Below, piece after piece: positions 34,564 through 42,189 of a stretch of 64,000 nucleotides of DNA (positions are counted from its first letter, which is position 1; each line of letters opens with the position of its first letter). The notes beneath the pieces are model-generated. The model ran no database searches, was not told the DNA's origin, and saw nothing but the letters and a program-made list of their open reading frames with translations. A program made the translations under genes and the position numbers. The DNA is from G963422745 sp965214285 (GTDB lineage Bacteria; Actinomycetota; Acidimicrobiia; Acidimicrobiales; Aldehydirespiratoraceae): positions 744,001-808,000 of the forward strand of contig OZ243946.1 of NCBI GenBank assembly GCA_965214285.1. Direction: 5' to 3'.

Positions 34564-35430
34564 ATGAAGTTCGGAATCGGATTCGCCAACACCATGCACT
34601 TCGCCACCGGCCCCGGCGCCCTGGAGCTGGGCCGTGCCGCCGAGGCAGCGGGCTTCGAGTCGCTGTGGACCGTCGAGCACATCTTCTACCCCGAGGGCTA
34701 CGAGTCGGTCTACCCCTATGCGCCCGACGGCAAGATGCCCGGCACCGGCGCCAACCCGATCCCCGACCCTCTCGTGTGGCTTGGCTACGTGGCCGCCGCC
34801 ACGTCTGAGATCAACCTCGCCACAGGCATCTCGCTGCTGCCCGAGCGCCACCCGATCACCTTCGCCAAGGAGGTGGCCACCGTCGACTCGCTGTCGGGCG
34901 GCAGGGTGATCCTGGGCATCGGCATCGGCTGGCTCCGCGAGGAGTTCGAGGCGCTGGGCGTGTCGTGGCCGCGCCGAGGCCCGCGCACCGAGGAGTACGC
35001 CGAGGTGATGCGCAGGCTCTGGGCCGACGACGACGTGGACTTCGACGGCGAGTTCGTCAGCTTCACCGGGGCGACCTCGAACCCCAAGCCCGTCGACGGC
35101 CGGGTGCCGATCCACATCGGCGGGCACAGCACCGCCGCGGCGAAGCGGGCGGGTCGCATGGGCGACGGCTTCTGGCCAGCGGGCGGCGATCTCGCCGAGC
35201 TGTTCGACATCGCCCGCCAGAGTGCCGCGGACCACGACCGCGATCCCGAGGCGATCGAGTTCACCGGCCAGCACCTGGGGATCTTCGGCGACGACCCCGC
35301 CGCTGCGGTCGAGGAGGCTGAGTCGTGGGGCTGTGATCGCCTGATCGTGCCGTCGTTCCTGTTCCGCAAGGACGCCCCCGCTCAGATCGCCGAGTTCGGC
35401 GAGGCCGTCGTCAGCCAGTCCCCCGCCTGA
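34564..35430 (+). CDS. LLM class F420-dependent oxidoreductase
   Basis: A 288-residue luciferase-like TIM-barrel protein. It begins MKFGIGFANTMHFATGPG and carries ESLWTVEHIF and the family's TGISLLPERHPITFAKEVAT and GRVILGIGIGWLREEF segments. Such enzymes use F420 or FMN; actinobacterial relatives with these motifs are usually annotated as F420-dependent. The substrate is unknown. Its last codons lie inside the short repeat array at 35418-35525. Confidence 0.88.
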   Translation: MKFGIGFANTMHFATGPGALELGRAAEAAGFESLWTVEHIFYPEGYESVYPYAPDGKMPGTGANPIPDPLVWLGYVAAATSEINLATGISLLPERHPITFAKEVATVDSLSGGRVILGIGIGWLREEFEALGVSWPRRGPRTEEYAEVMRRLWADDDVDFDGEFVSFTGATSNPKPVDGRVPIHIGGHSTAAAKRAGRMGDGFWPAGGDLAELFDIARQSAADHDRDPEAIEFTGQHLGIFGDDPAAAVEEAESWGCDRLIVPSFLFRKDAPAQIAEFGEAVVSQSPA

Positions 35431-35525
35431 GCCCTCAGCAGAACCCCGCCTGAACCCCCGGCAGAGCCCCAGACCGAGCCCTCAGCAGGCCGGCAGTTCC
35501 CCGCCTGAGCCCCCGACAGTGCCCC
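35418..35525. repeat. Left degenerate repeat array flanking the HNH/IS block
   Basis: Several imperfect copies of a CCCCGCCTGAGCCC(T/C)C(A/G)GCAG-like unit. The array ends with CCCCGACAGTGCCCC (35511-35525), which recurs exactly at 39473-39487 on the other side of the block. Confidence 0.75.
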
Positions 35526-35809
35526 TGTGGGGGTTCACGGCATCGGAAAGGGATGTGTCAGGGCATCGTCAACCACAAGGGCGGCAATGGTGGGCGGTGC
35601 GGAAGCGTCGTGGGCTTGTCGGTTGTCCTCGCGAGACGGTTGTCGGGCTGAGGCGGACCCTCGCCGGTGGGGGCCTCGGCTGCGCGGCGGAGGCATCCGC
35701 GGTGTGCGCCCGGTCCGGCTGGGCGTGCGGCAGCGGTCCTGGTTGTCGGGGCGTGCGCCAATCACGTCCGGCGATCCGAACAGCCATAGAGAGTGTCACA
35801 CCCCGTGCT
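35526..35809. other. Intergenic stretch with no recognised gene
   Basis: This is the left part of the inserted block. Several overlapping short frames are open on both strands, but none has a start signal or recognisable protein features. I see no feature beyond general GC-rich sequence. Confidence 0.5.
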
Positions 35810-35822
35810 TAGGGTCTGTCTG

Positions 35823-36041
35823 ATGCGAGATCTGTTGATTCCGTCTGGGGCTTCGGCGTTCGGCATGGCGGCTCCGGCCGTTGGTCTGGCCGGTGCGGCC
35901 GGGGGTTTGGCCGGTTTGGGCGACGGCGCGGCCGCAGGCCCTGCCGCAGCATTCGGAAGGCTTGATGCAGACCAATCTTCAGCAGATGTCATGGACAGGT
36001 GTTGCAAGTGTCACAGTACGCCGATAGGGTGTGCAGCATGA
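35823..36041 (+). pseudogene. Duplicated 5' relic of the HNH gene
   Basis: A 72-codon frame. Its upstream region and first codons resemble those of the HNH gene 215 nt further on: AGTGTCACA, a TAGGGT box 7 nt before ATG, and a downstream GGCTTCGGC are shared. It then degenerates into Ala/Gly-rich sequence and its TGA overlaps the HNH ATG (ATGA). A small coupled gene cannot be excluded, but a tandem-duplication relic is more likely. Confidence 0.5.
36025..36030 (+). promoter_or_regulatory. -10-like box of the HNH gene
   Basis: TAGGGT ends 7 nt before the ATG at 36038. The identical hexamer at 35810-35815 stands in the same place before the relic. Confidence 0.45.
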
Positions 36042-36312
36042 ACGCTCTCTCGAACCCGTCCGAGGCTTCGGCCCTCGATCCCACCGGCCCAGCGGCTGAT
36101 CCGGCCGCCCCGGCCCGCGACTCGGCTGGCCCGGCCGCTGATCCGGCGGGTGCGGCTGGCGGTCGAGCCGGTGACGCCCCGGGCCTTACCCTGCCTGCCG
36201 ACGGCACTGCCGGCGGTCGGACTAGTGGGGCTGCTGGTGCGGCGGGTGCTGCTGGTGTGGCTGACGGGACCGATGCGGTGGCGTTGTTTGGCCGGGCTGA
36301 GGCCCTGGTGCG
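36038..36312 (+). pseudogene. N-terminal fragment of a DUF222/HNH endonuclease gene split by an IS
   Basis: Encodes about 92 residues, mostly a low-complexity Ala/Pro/Gly/Asp leader ending GTDAVALFGRAEALVR. Joining base 36312 to base 37636, so that one copy of the TGCG duplication is kept, gives a single frame: ALVR continues as EVRPGGRSLGEL. The intact gene would be 597 codons including the stop. The leader composition is typical of the variable N-termini of this family. The start is supported by the -10-like box. Confidence 0.8.
36309..36312. repeat. Left target site duplication of the IS3 element
   Basis: TGCG directly before the left end, repeated at 37632-37635 directly after the right end. 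Confidence 0.8.
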
Positions 36313-36372
36313 TGTCCTGGGTCAAGATTTGTGGCACAGGTTCTGGTTTGGGTCTGAGACAAGGAGTGTCTG

Positions 36373-36687
36373 ATGTCGAAGTCGTCGAAGAAGTCTGTGG
36401 AGGAGAAGCTGACTGCGGTGTTGTCGGTGCTGCGCGGGGAGCTGTCCGCGGCGGAGGCGGGCCGCAGGGTGGGGGTGTCTGAGCAGACGGTGCGCAACTG
36501 GCGGCGGGTGTTTTTGGAGTCGGGCCGGGAGGGCCTGGAGCGGGGGCAGGGTCGCCGGTCGTCTCGGGAGCTGGAGCTGGAGGCCGAGAACGAGGAGCTG
36601 AAGGCGGCTCTGGGGGAGGCTCATGTGCAGATGAGGGTCCTAAAAAAGGGGGCGCTGTTGCTGCCCCGTTCGAGGAGCTCGAGATGA
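36373..36687 (+). CDS. IS3-family transposase OrfA
   Basis: A 104-residue protein. The N-terminal helix-turn-helix (AAEAGRRVGVSEQTVRNWRR) binds the element ends. A leucine-zipper-like helix follows (LELEAENEELKAALGEAHVQ). AAGGAG lies 6 nt before the ATG. Its stop overlaps the orfB ATG (ATGA). Near the 3' end the sequence A-AAA-AAG (36642-36648) in the proper phase is a classical -1 slippery site, so an OrfAB fusion is the likely transposase. Confidence 0.92.
   Translation: MSKSSKKSVEEKLTAVLSVLRGELSAAEAGRRVGVSEQTVRNWRRVFLESGREGLERGQGRRSSRELELEAENEELKAALGEAHVQMRVLKKGALLLPRSRSSR
36642..36648 (+). promoter_or_regulatory. Programmed -1 ribosomal frameshift site
   Basis: The zero frame reads CTA AAA AAG. 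Slippage by -1 on A-AAA-AAG continues in the orfB frame (AAA GGG GGC GCT) without a stop as far as the orfB start and beyond. This is the standard IS3 arrangement. Confidence 0.8.
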
Positions 36688-37622
36688 TCCGCGCCGACGG
36701 GGGGCTGAGCGTGTCGAGGTTCTGTGTGCTGGTGGGGGTGCCTCGGCGCAGCTACCAGCGCCGTCTGGCGCGTCTGCGGGCGGGGGACCCGCTGAAGGGC
36801 CCGTGGCCGGCGCCGGTGGTGGACCGCATCGAGCCGGTGGCGGCCAAGTACGCCCAGGCGTGGCCTGCCTGGGGCTATCGCAAGATCCATGCCATGGCCG
36901 CCGCTGACGGCGTCGACATCGGATCGGCGTCGTCGGTGAGGCGCGCCATGGCCCGCCGTGACCTGTTGCAGCCGGTGCGCCGCCAAGCCGAGCGCCGCCT
37001 GATCGCCGCCGGCCGGCGCCAGGCGTTCGCGGAGCCGCCGGGCCGCCGCAACCGCGTCTGGCAGGCGGACTTCACCGAGTTCGAGACCGCCGGCCAGGGC
37101 ACCTGGCGGATCGCAGCCGTGCTCGACTACCACACCAAGCTCGCCCTGGCCTGCACCGTCACGACCACCAGCACCGCCGCAGACCTCATCGCCGCCCTCC
37201 AAGCCGCCGTCGACACAGCCGAGGCGCTGCTGGGCCGGTCCCTCGCCGAGGACTGCGCCGACCCCGACACCGGCGAGATCACCCCGCTCACGATCGTCAC
37301 CGACAACGGCCCCGCCATGAAATCGCACGCCCTCGCCCGCTGGATCGACGCCCGGCCCCAGCTCGCCCACGTGCGCACCCGCAACCGCTCCCCGCACACC
37401 AACGGCGTCGTCGAGCGCTGGTTCCAGACCCTCAAATACGACCACCTCTACCGCCACGACATCCCCTCCGGCATCGACCTCGCCGCCCACGCCGCTGAAT
37501 TCACCGACCAATACAACACCATCCGCCCCCACGAACACCTCGGCCAGCAACCACCCATCCAAGCCCACCTACACCCGCCCACCCGAAAACAAAACCCGCC
37601 CGAAACTGAGCCAAAAACTTGA
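36684..37622 (+). CDS. IS3-family transposase OrfB (DDE catalytic domain)
   Basis: A 312-residue integrase-core protein. The N-terminal HTH_21-like part has SVSRFCVLVGVPRRSYQRRL and WGYRKIHAM. The catalytic triad fits the first Asp in WQADFTEF, the second in VTDNGPAM, and the Glu in NGVVERWFQTLK about 36 residues later, with the Lys/Arg signature after it. The C-terminal RPHEHLGQQPP motif is typical. Probably expressed mainly as the OrfAB frameshift product. Confidence 0.94.
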   Translation: MIRADGGLSVSRFCVLVGVPRRSYQRRLARLRAGDPLKGPWPAPVVDRIEPVAAKYAQAWPAWGYRKIHAMAAADGVDIGSASSVRRAMARRDLLQPVRRQAERRLIAAGRRQAFAEPPGRRNRVWQADFTEFETAGQGTWRIAAVLDYHTKLALACTVTTTSTAADLIAALQAAVDTAEALLGRSLAEDCADPDTGEITPLTIVTDNGPAMKSHALARWIDARPQLAHVRTRNRSPHTNGVVERWFQTLKYDHLYRHDIPSGIDLAAHAAEFTDQYNTIRPHEHLGQQPPIQAHLHPPTRKQNPPETEPKT

Positions 37623-37630
37623 CCCAGAAC

Positions 37631-39151
37631 ATGCGTGAGGTGAGGCCGGGCGGGCGTTCTTTGGGGGAGCTGCGTGCTGCGGCTGGGGCGGCGAAGAGCT
37701 TGCAGGGGGGTCTGGACGCGGCGATGTGTGACATCACCGCGGAGATCGCGGCGTTGACCACCCCGGGTCGTGCTGCGGGGGTGATCTCTGAGCAGACCGG
37801 CAAGTCCAAGCGCGACGCGTCGCGGTTGGCCAAGGTCGCGCAAGGCCTGGCGGCGATGCCCAACACCAAGAAGAGGCTCGCAGAGGGCGGTTTCACGATC
37901 GACCACGCTGCTGCGCTGGTCAACACCGCGCAGACCGCCGGGGCCGAGGCGGTGGACAATGACGAGGCGCTGTTGGGCCTGGCGGAGTCGAAGCCTGCGG
38001 ATGTGTTCGCCGGTGACGCCAAGCGCGCCGAGCTCAAGGCCAGCCGTGATCGCGGTGAGGCTGAGTTGAAGCGTCAGCGCAACGCCCGGCGGGCGTCGCT
38101 TGGCACCGATCGTGATTCGGGGATGGGGATCTTGCACGCCGAGCTCGACCCGGTCAGCCACGGCCTGCTCGCCCAGGCCCTAGAGACCCACGCCGACAGG
38201 CTCTGGCGCACCGACAGCAAGGCAGGCAACACCAAGAGCCGGACTGCTCCCCAGCGGATGGCCGATGCGCTGCTGGAGACGATCACCGGCCTCGACGCTC
38301 TCACCCACCAACCCCTCCCCGCCACCAGCAGCGGCGGCAAGGGCAGCGGGCGGCCGCAGTTGATCATCACCGCAGACATCGGCCTCTTCGACGGCCGCAA
38401 CCCCCACGGGGCCTGCGAGATCATCGGCACCGGCCCCGTCCCACCGGCCATCCTCGAAACGCTGTCGCCTGACACCGCGGTGGCGGGCATGATCTTCGGC
38501 GGCAACGGGCGGGCGTTGTGGCTCGGCACCTCCACCCGCACCCCCAACGCAGCCCAGCGGCTCGCCATAGCAGTACGCGACAAAGGCTGCGTCCGCTGCG
38601 GCGCCCCCATACACATGGCAGACATTCACCACATCATCGAATGGGAACACGGCGGGCCCACCGACATCGACAACCTCCAGGCACTGTGCGGGCCCTGTCA
38701 CCGCCAACACCACCACGACCAAGACCAACGCAACGGCCGCCAACCCCGCCGCCGCAAGCCCTCCACGAGAACGGCAAGAACCGCAAAGAACAACGGCGGC
38801 ACCCAGGGCACCATCGCCATGAACCACGACCGCGGCATCCAACACCGCATCCCCGTCGGCCAGATCCCCAACCTGACCGACGCAAACCGCAACCCCTGCG
38901 AGGGCCAGAACCGGGCAAGCCCCAACGCCACCGGCAAGATCCGCAGCCAGCAAGGCTGGACAAGCAGCAGGCAAGGCCCGAAAGGCCCCAGCACCGCCCG
39001 CGCAGAATGCCCCGGCACGAAGCACAGTCCAGGCGACGGCTCGAACTTGGCGGAAGTCACCGGCAACCGGGATGACCGAGCATGCAACAGCGCCTTCGGC
39101 GACAACACCCCAGCAGGCGAGAGCCGCAGCCGAGACGGTCCCGACCCCTGA
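37631..39151 (+). CDS. HNH endonuclease, DUF222/13E12 family (C-terminal part after IS insertion)
   Basis: About 506 codons remain downstream of the IS. The DUF222 region (about 1-280) has AAMCDITAEIAALTTPGRAA and a GFTIDHAAALVNTAQ segment. The HNH nuclease domain carries CVRCGAP, DIHHIIEWEHGG, NLQALCGPCHRQHH with two CxxC pairs and the His-Asn-His set. After the nuclease a 130-residue Arg/Asn/Gly-rich tail continues, unlike the short tail of most relatives. The ATG at 37631 is made of the last base of the IS plus TG of the target duplication, so a truncated but nuclease-containing protein could still be translated. Confidence 0.85.
   Translation: MREVRPGGRSLGELRAAAGAAKSLQGGLDAAMCDITAEIAALTTPGRAAGVISEQTGKSKRDASRLAKVAQGLAAMPNTKKRLAEGGFTIDHAAALVNTAQTAGAEAVDNDEALLGLAESKPADVFAGDAKRAELKASRDRGEAELKRQRNARRASLGTDRDSGMGILHAELDPVSHGLLAQALETHADRLWRTDSKAGNTKSRTAPQRMADALLETITGLDALTHQPLPATSSGGKGSGRPQLIITADIGLFDGRNPHGACEIIGTGPVPPAILETLSPDTAVAGMIFGGNGRALWLGTSTRTPNAAQRLAIAVRDKGCVRCGAPIHMADIHHIIEWEHGGPTDIDNLQALCGPCHRQHHHDQDQRNGRQPRRRKPSTRTARTAKNNGGTQGTIAMNHDRGIQHRIPVGQIPNLTDANRNPCEGQNRASPNATGKIRSQQGWTSSRQGPKGPSTARAECPGTKHSPGDGSNLAEVTGNRDDRACNSAFGDNTPAGESRSRDGPDP
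37632..37635. repeat. Right target site duplication of the IS3 element
   Basis: TGCG, matching 36309-36312. Confidence 0.8.
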
Positions 39152-39472
39152 CCCCTGCCCAGCCGGCATCCGGCGGAACCACCCCGCAGGCCGCCGACAC
39201 GGATCCCGGACAACCGACCTGAGCGCTGGCGGCAGCGGCGCCAGAAACGCAGGTCAGTGACCCGCATCTTGATAACGGAATAGAGACCAACCGAGGGCGC
39301 TCACCACGGCCGGCGTCGCACTCGGTAAGGCCCAGCACGCCCTGAACCTGGCGCAAGCCGGTCAGCCGAGCCAGCGGACGCTCCCTCGACCCGACCCGGC
39401 TCTGCCAGCGGATCAAGTGACAAACCCCCGCCGCGAGGGGTTCAGCCTTGCCGACGTCCTGGCGCATCACAT
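39152..39472. other. Intergenic stretch after the HNH gene
   Basis: No gene recognised. It has a moderately AT-rich patch near 39266 (CTTGATAACGGAATAGAG) and a small hairpin at 39423-39442. It is the right part of the inserted block. Confidence 0.5.
39423..39442. terminator. Candidate hairpin between convergent genes
   Basis: AACCCC (39423-39428) pairs with GGGGTT (39437-39442) across an 8-nt loop. The short stem has no T-run, so terminator function is tentative. Confidence 0.35.
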
Positions 39473-39530
39473 CCCCGACAGTGCCCCGCCTTGAACCCTC
39501 GACAGTTCCCCCTGCCTGAGCGCTCAGCTC
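39473..39530. repeat. Right degenerate repeat array
   Basis: Starts with CCCCGACAGTGCCCC (39473-39487), identical to 35511-35525. It continues with diverged GCCTTGAACCCTCGACAG and CCTGCCTGAGCGCTCAG units, and touches the 3' end of the minus-strand gene at 39524. Confidence 0.75.
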
Positions 39531-42175
39531 TCGCTCTGGGGACCCTTGCCGGGCGGCTCGGCTTGGGACTGGGCTTGGGCTTGGCGGCCCAGGGGATGGG
39601 AGTGGTCCCAGTCGGCGAACAGCGAGCGCAGCGCGGTCATCAGGATCAGAGGCACGTCGAGCATCGGGTGATGGCCCGCCGTGGGCAGCTCCACCACCGG
39701 CGCCACCCGGCCGAGCTGCTCGTACATGTAGTCGCCGATGTCGGGGGTGACCAGCCCGTTCTCGCAGCGCAGCAGCGCAACCCGGCAGCGGATCTGGCTC
39801 AGGTAGTGCGACGCATGGGCCCGCCGGGGCATGAAGATCGACGGGTCGAACTTCCAGGTGAAGCCCCCGCCGGGCAGCTCTTTGAGGCTATGGCGGGCCA
39901 CGTGCTCTTTCACGAACGGCAGGTAGTTCTCCTGGGCGGGGATGGTGCGGAACTTGGCGATCGGCACGGCCGGGTCGTCGTAGGTCTTGGGGGTCTTGAA
40001 GTCGTCGGTGCGGCGGGCGTGCTCTACCTCGGGGTCCTCGGCGATCACCGGCGAGTCGATGATCACCGCGCCGCCGAGCAGGTCGGGGTGCAGCGCGGCG
40101 GTCGCAATGGTCACGAATCCGCCCATCGAATGGCCGATCAGCACCGGCGGGCTGGGCAGGTCCAGGGCGTCGATGACGGCGGCCACCTCGTCGGTCCAGG
40201 TCTGCAGCGAGTACACGTCGCGGCGGTCGCTGTCGCCGTGGCCGGACAGGTCGAGCGCCGCCACCTGGTAGTCGGGGGTGAACATGGGCGCAAGGTGGCT
40301 CCACCAGTGCGCATGCGCTGCGCCGCCGTGGACGAACACCAAGCCCGGCCGGTCCACTTCGCCCCAGTGCAGGCAGTTGATCGCGGCGCCGTTGCAGGTC
40401 AGCTCGACGACCCGCGGCTCGTGGGCGACGGCCTTGCGGAACCACTCGGGCGCCGCGGGGCCGGCAGCGGCGTCGGTCTCGGCGGGCTCGGGCGCAGCCG
40501 TGGCGAAGCGCAGCTCGCAGCCCAGCGCGCGCGCCAGCAGGCCTGCTCGCTGCGAGGCGGTGTAGAGCTCGAGCTCGGTGTCGGCGTCGGGCTCGGCGAC
40601 AGCGGTGATCACCAGCTCCGAGCCTGCCGCGTCTTCCGAGGCTGCGTCTCCTGGGTCCGCCGCTTCGCCCGGGCCGGGGTCCTCCGCCGGCGAACCGAGA
40701 CCCGCATCGACCCGCAGCACAGCCTGACGGTAGGTGCAGTCCAAGGCGCAGGCCACCCGCAGGATCCCGCCGAGCAGACGCACCCGGCTGCGGTCCTCGG
40801 CACTCAGCGCCGCGAACTCGGGATGGTCGCGTGACGGCTCGCTGCGGCGGTGGTAGCGGCCCACCTGGGCGATCAGCTCCACCTCGTTCTCGGTGAAGCC
40901 CGCCAGGTGCTCGCTGTTGCGGATCAGGTAGTAGCTGTGCTTGTGATGCGCCGCGTGCGACACGAAGCGGCCCACGTTGTGCAGCATCCCGGCGGCTTCG
41001 AGGATGTCGCGCTCGAACTCGCCCGCTCCGTGCAGCCCCGCAGTCTGGTCGAACAGCCCGAGCGCCAGGTCGGTGGTGTGCTGCTCGTGGGTCAGGTCCT
41101 CCTCGAAGCGCCGTGCCGCGCTGATCACGCTGAAGCGGCGCAGGTCGCTGAGGTGGTGCAGCGGGTCGACGTTGGGCGCCCGCCGCTGAACCCGGTCCAG
41201 CACCACGCCCTCGCGCAGCGCCCCCGACGACACCGTCATCGTCTCGATCCGCAGCGCCCTGAAGAGCTGTCGCAAGATGATCGCCCCGGCCACGATCACG
41301 TCGCTGCGGTGCGGGTCTAGCCCCTCCATGTCGGCGCGGTCCGCAGGCTTGGGGCGCGCCCTCAGGTCGTCCGCCAGGGCATCGAGATCCTTGCGGGCCA
41401 GGGTCAGGTTGTCGGCGGTGCGCGCCGTGACCCCGGCCCGTGCGGCCGACATCAGCGCCAGGTTCTGGATCGTGCCCGAGCAGCCGATGGCCAGGTCGAA
41501 CGGGGGCGCCTCGCCGTCGCCTAGGGCCGCGACCTGATGGGCGACGGGGGCGATCAGCGACTTCACCCAGTGCCTGCACGCTTTGACCCTGCCGGAGCTG
41601 ACCGCGCCTGCGGGGAAGAAGCGGTCGGTGAGGCGGATGTGGCCGAGCTTGAGCGAGCGCATGAACAGCGGCGTGGTGCCCGAGCCGATGGCGATCTCGG
41701 TGCTGCCGCCGCCGATGTCGATCACCAGATGACGACGCCCCGCTGCCGGCACCGAGCCGATCGCGCCGAGGTGGATCAGGCGGGCCTCCTCGACTCCCGA
41801 GATGACCTCCACGGCCACGCCTGCCTCCTGCAGCGCCCGTTGGAGGAACTCGTCGCGGTTGTCGGCCTCGCGGACCGCGGACGTGGCCACCGCCACGACC
41901 TCGGCGTCGAAAGCCTCGGCCAGGCGCCGGAAGCGGTCCAGGGCCGAGATCGCCCGCTCGATCGCGTCGGGGTCGAGGCGCTTCAGGTCGGAGCTGCCCG
42001 CGGGGCCGTTGCCGGTCCCGGCGGTGTCCTGGCTGCCCTCGCCGAGGCGCACCGGCTCCTTCTCGCGGGCCAGGATCTCCGGGGTGCCGCCCTTCACCGG
42101 GCGGGCCACCACCACGTGCACCGAGTTGGTGCCCACGTCGATGGCGGCGATCGGGCGGCGCGCGGTGTCGCTCAT
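39524..42175 (-). CDS. Ppx/GppA phosphatase - HD domain - alpha/beta hydrolase fusion
   Basis: An 883-residue single frame. Residues 1 to ~310 form a Ppx/GppA exopolyphosphatase/pppGpp phosphatase with the phosphate-binding motifs AIDVGTNSVHVVV and DIGGGSTEIAIG and the catalytic Glu region SGVEEARLIHLGA. Residues ~330-500 match the HD-like C-terminal domain of bacterial Ppx, but the HD pair is altered (MLHNVGRF instead of LHDIG). After an acidic linker, residues ~600-860 form an alpha/beta hydrolase with an oxyanion HGGAAH segment, nucleophile elbow GHSMGG and late His in TAGHHPM. The fusion is unusual. The next gene upstream is a second alpha/beta hydrolase, 14 nt away. Confidence 0.88.
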   Translation of the reverse strand: MSDTARRPIAAIDVGTNSVHVVVARPVKGGTPEILAREKEPVRLGEGSQDTAGTGNGPAGSSDLKRLDPDAIERAISALDRFRRLAEAFDAEVVAVATSAVREADNRDEFLQRALQEAGVAVEVISGVEEARLIHLGAIGSVPAAGRRHLVIDIGGGSTEIAIGSGTTPLFMRSLKLGHIRLTDRFFPAGAVSSGRVKACRHWVKSLIAPVAHQVAALGDGEAPPFDLAIGCSGTIQNLALMSAARAGVTARTADNLTLARKDLDALADDLRARPKPADRADMEGLDPHRSDVIVAGAIILRQLFRALRIETMTVSSGALREGVVLDRVQRRAPNVDPLHHLSDLRRFSVISAARRFEEDLTHEQHTTDLALGLFDQTAGLHGAGEFERDILEAAGMLHNVGRFVSHAAHHKHSYYLIRNSEHLAGFTENEVELIAQVGRYHRRSEPSRDHPEFAALSAEDRSRVRLLGGILRVACALDCTYRQAVLRVDAGLGSPAEDPGPGEAADPGDAASEDAAGSELVITAVAEPDADTELELYTASQRAGLLARALGCELRFATAAPEPAETDAAAGPAAPEWFRKAVAHEPRVVELTCNGAAINCLHWGEVDRPGLVFVHGGAAHAHWWSHLAPMFTPDYQVAALDLSGHGDSDRRDVYSLQTWTDEVAAVIDALDLPSPPVLIGHSMGGFVTIATAALHPDLLGGAVIIDSPVIAEDPEVEHARRTDDFKTPKTYDDPAVPIAKFRTIPAQENYLPFVKEHVARHSLKELPGGGFTWKFDPSIFMPRRAHASHYLSQIRCRVALLRCENGLVTPDIGDYMYEQLGRVAPVVELPTAGHHPMLDVPLILMTALRSLFADWDHSHPLGRQAQAQSQAEPPGKGPQSES

Positions 42176-42189
42176 CGGGTGTCGGCAGG

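Larger units (their letters stand above)
36313..37631 (+). mobile_element. IS3-family insertion sequence (1319 bp)
   Basis: The ends are 5'-TG...CA-3' with imperfect inverted repeats of about 30 bp: the left end reads TGTCCTGGGTCAAGATTTG and the right end, inverted, TGTTCTGGGTCAAGTTTTTG. A 4-bp TGCG duplication flanks it. It carries overlapping orfA and orfB with an A6G frameshift site. All parts look intact, so the element may be active or recently inserted. Confidence 0.92.

Noticed and set aside
35823..36041. CxxCH sequence (CCKCH) suggesting a tiny cytochrome c
   Set aside because: No export signal, located at the degenerate end of a duplicated leader; chance occurrence is far more likely.
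36313..37631. IS as part of the restriction-like operon or a composite transposon
   Set aside because: Only one copy is seen in the window, with its own target duplication inside the HNH gene; nothing ties it to the operon 6.6 kb away.
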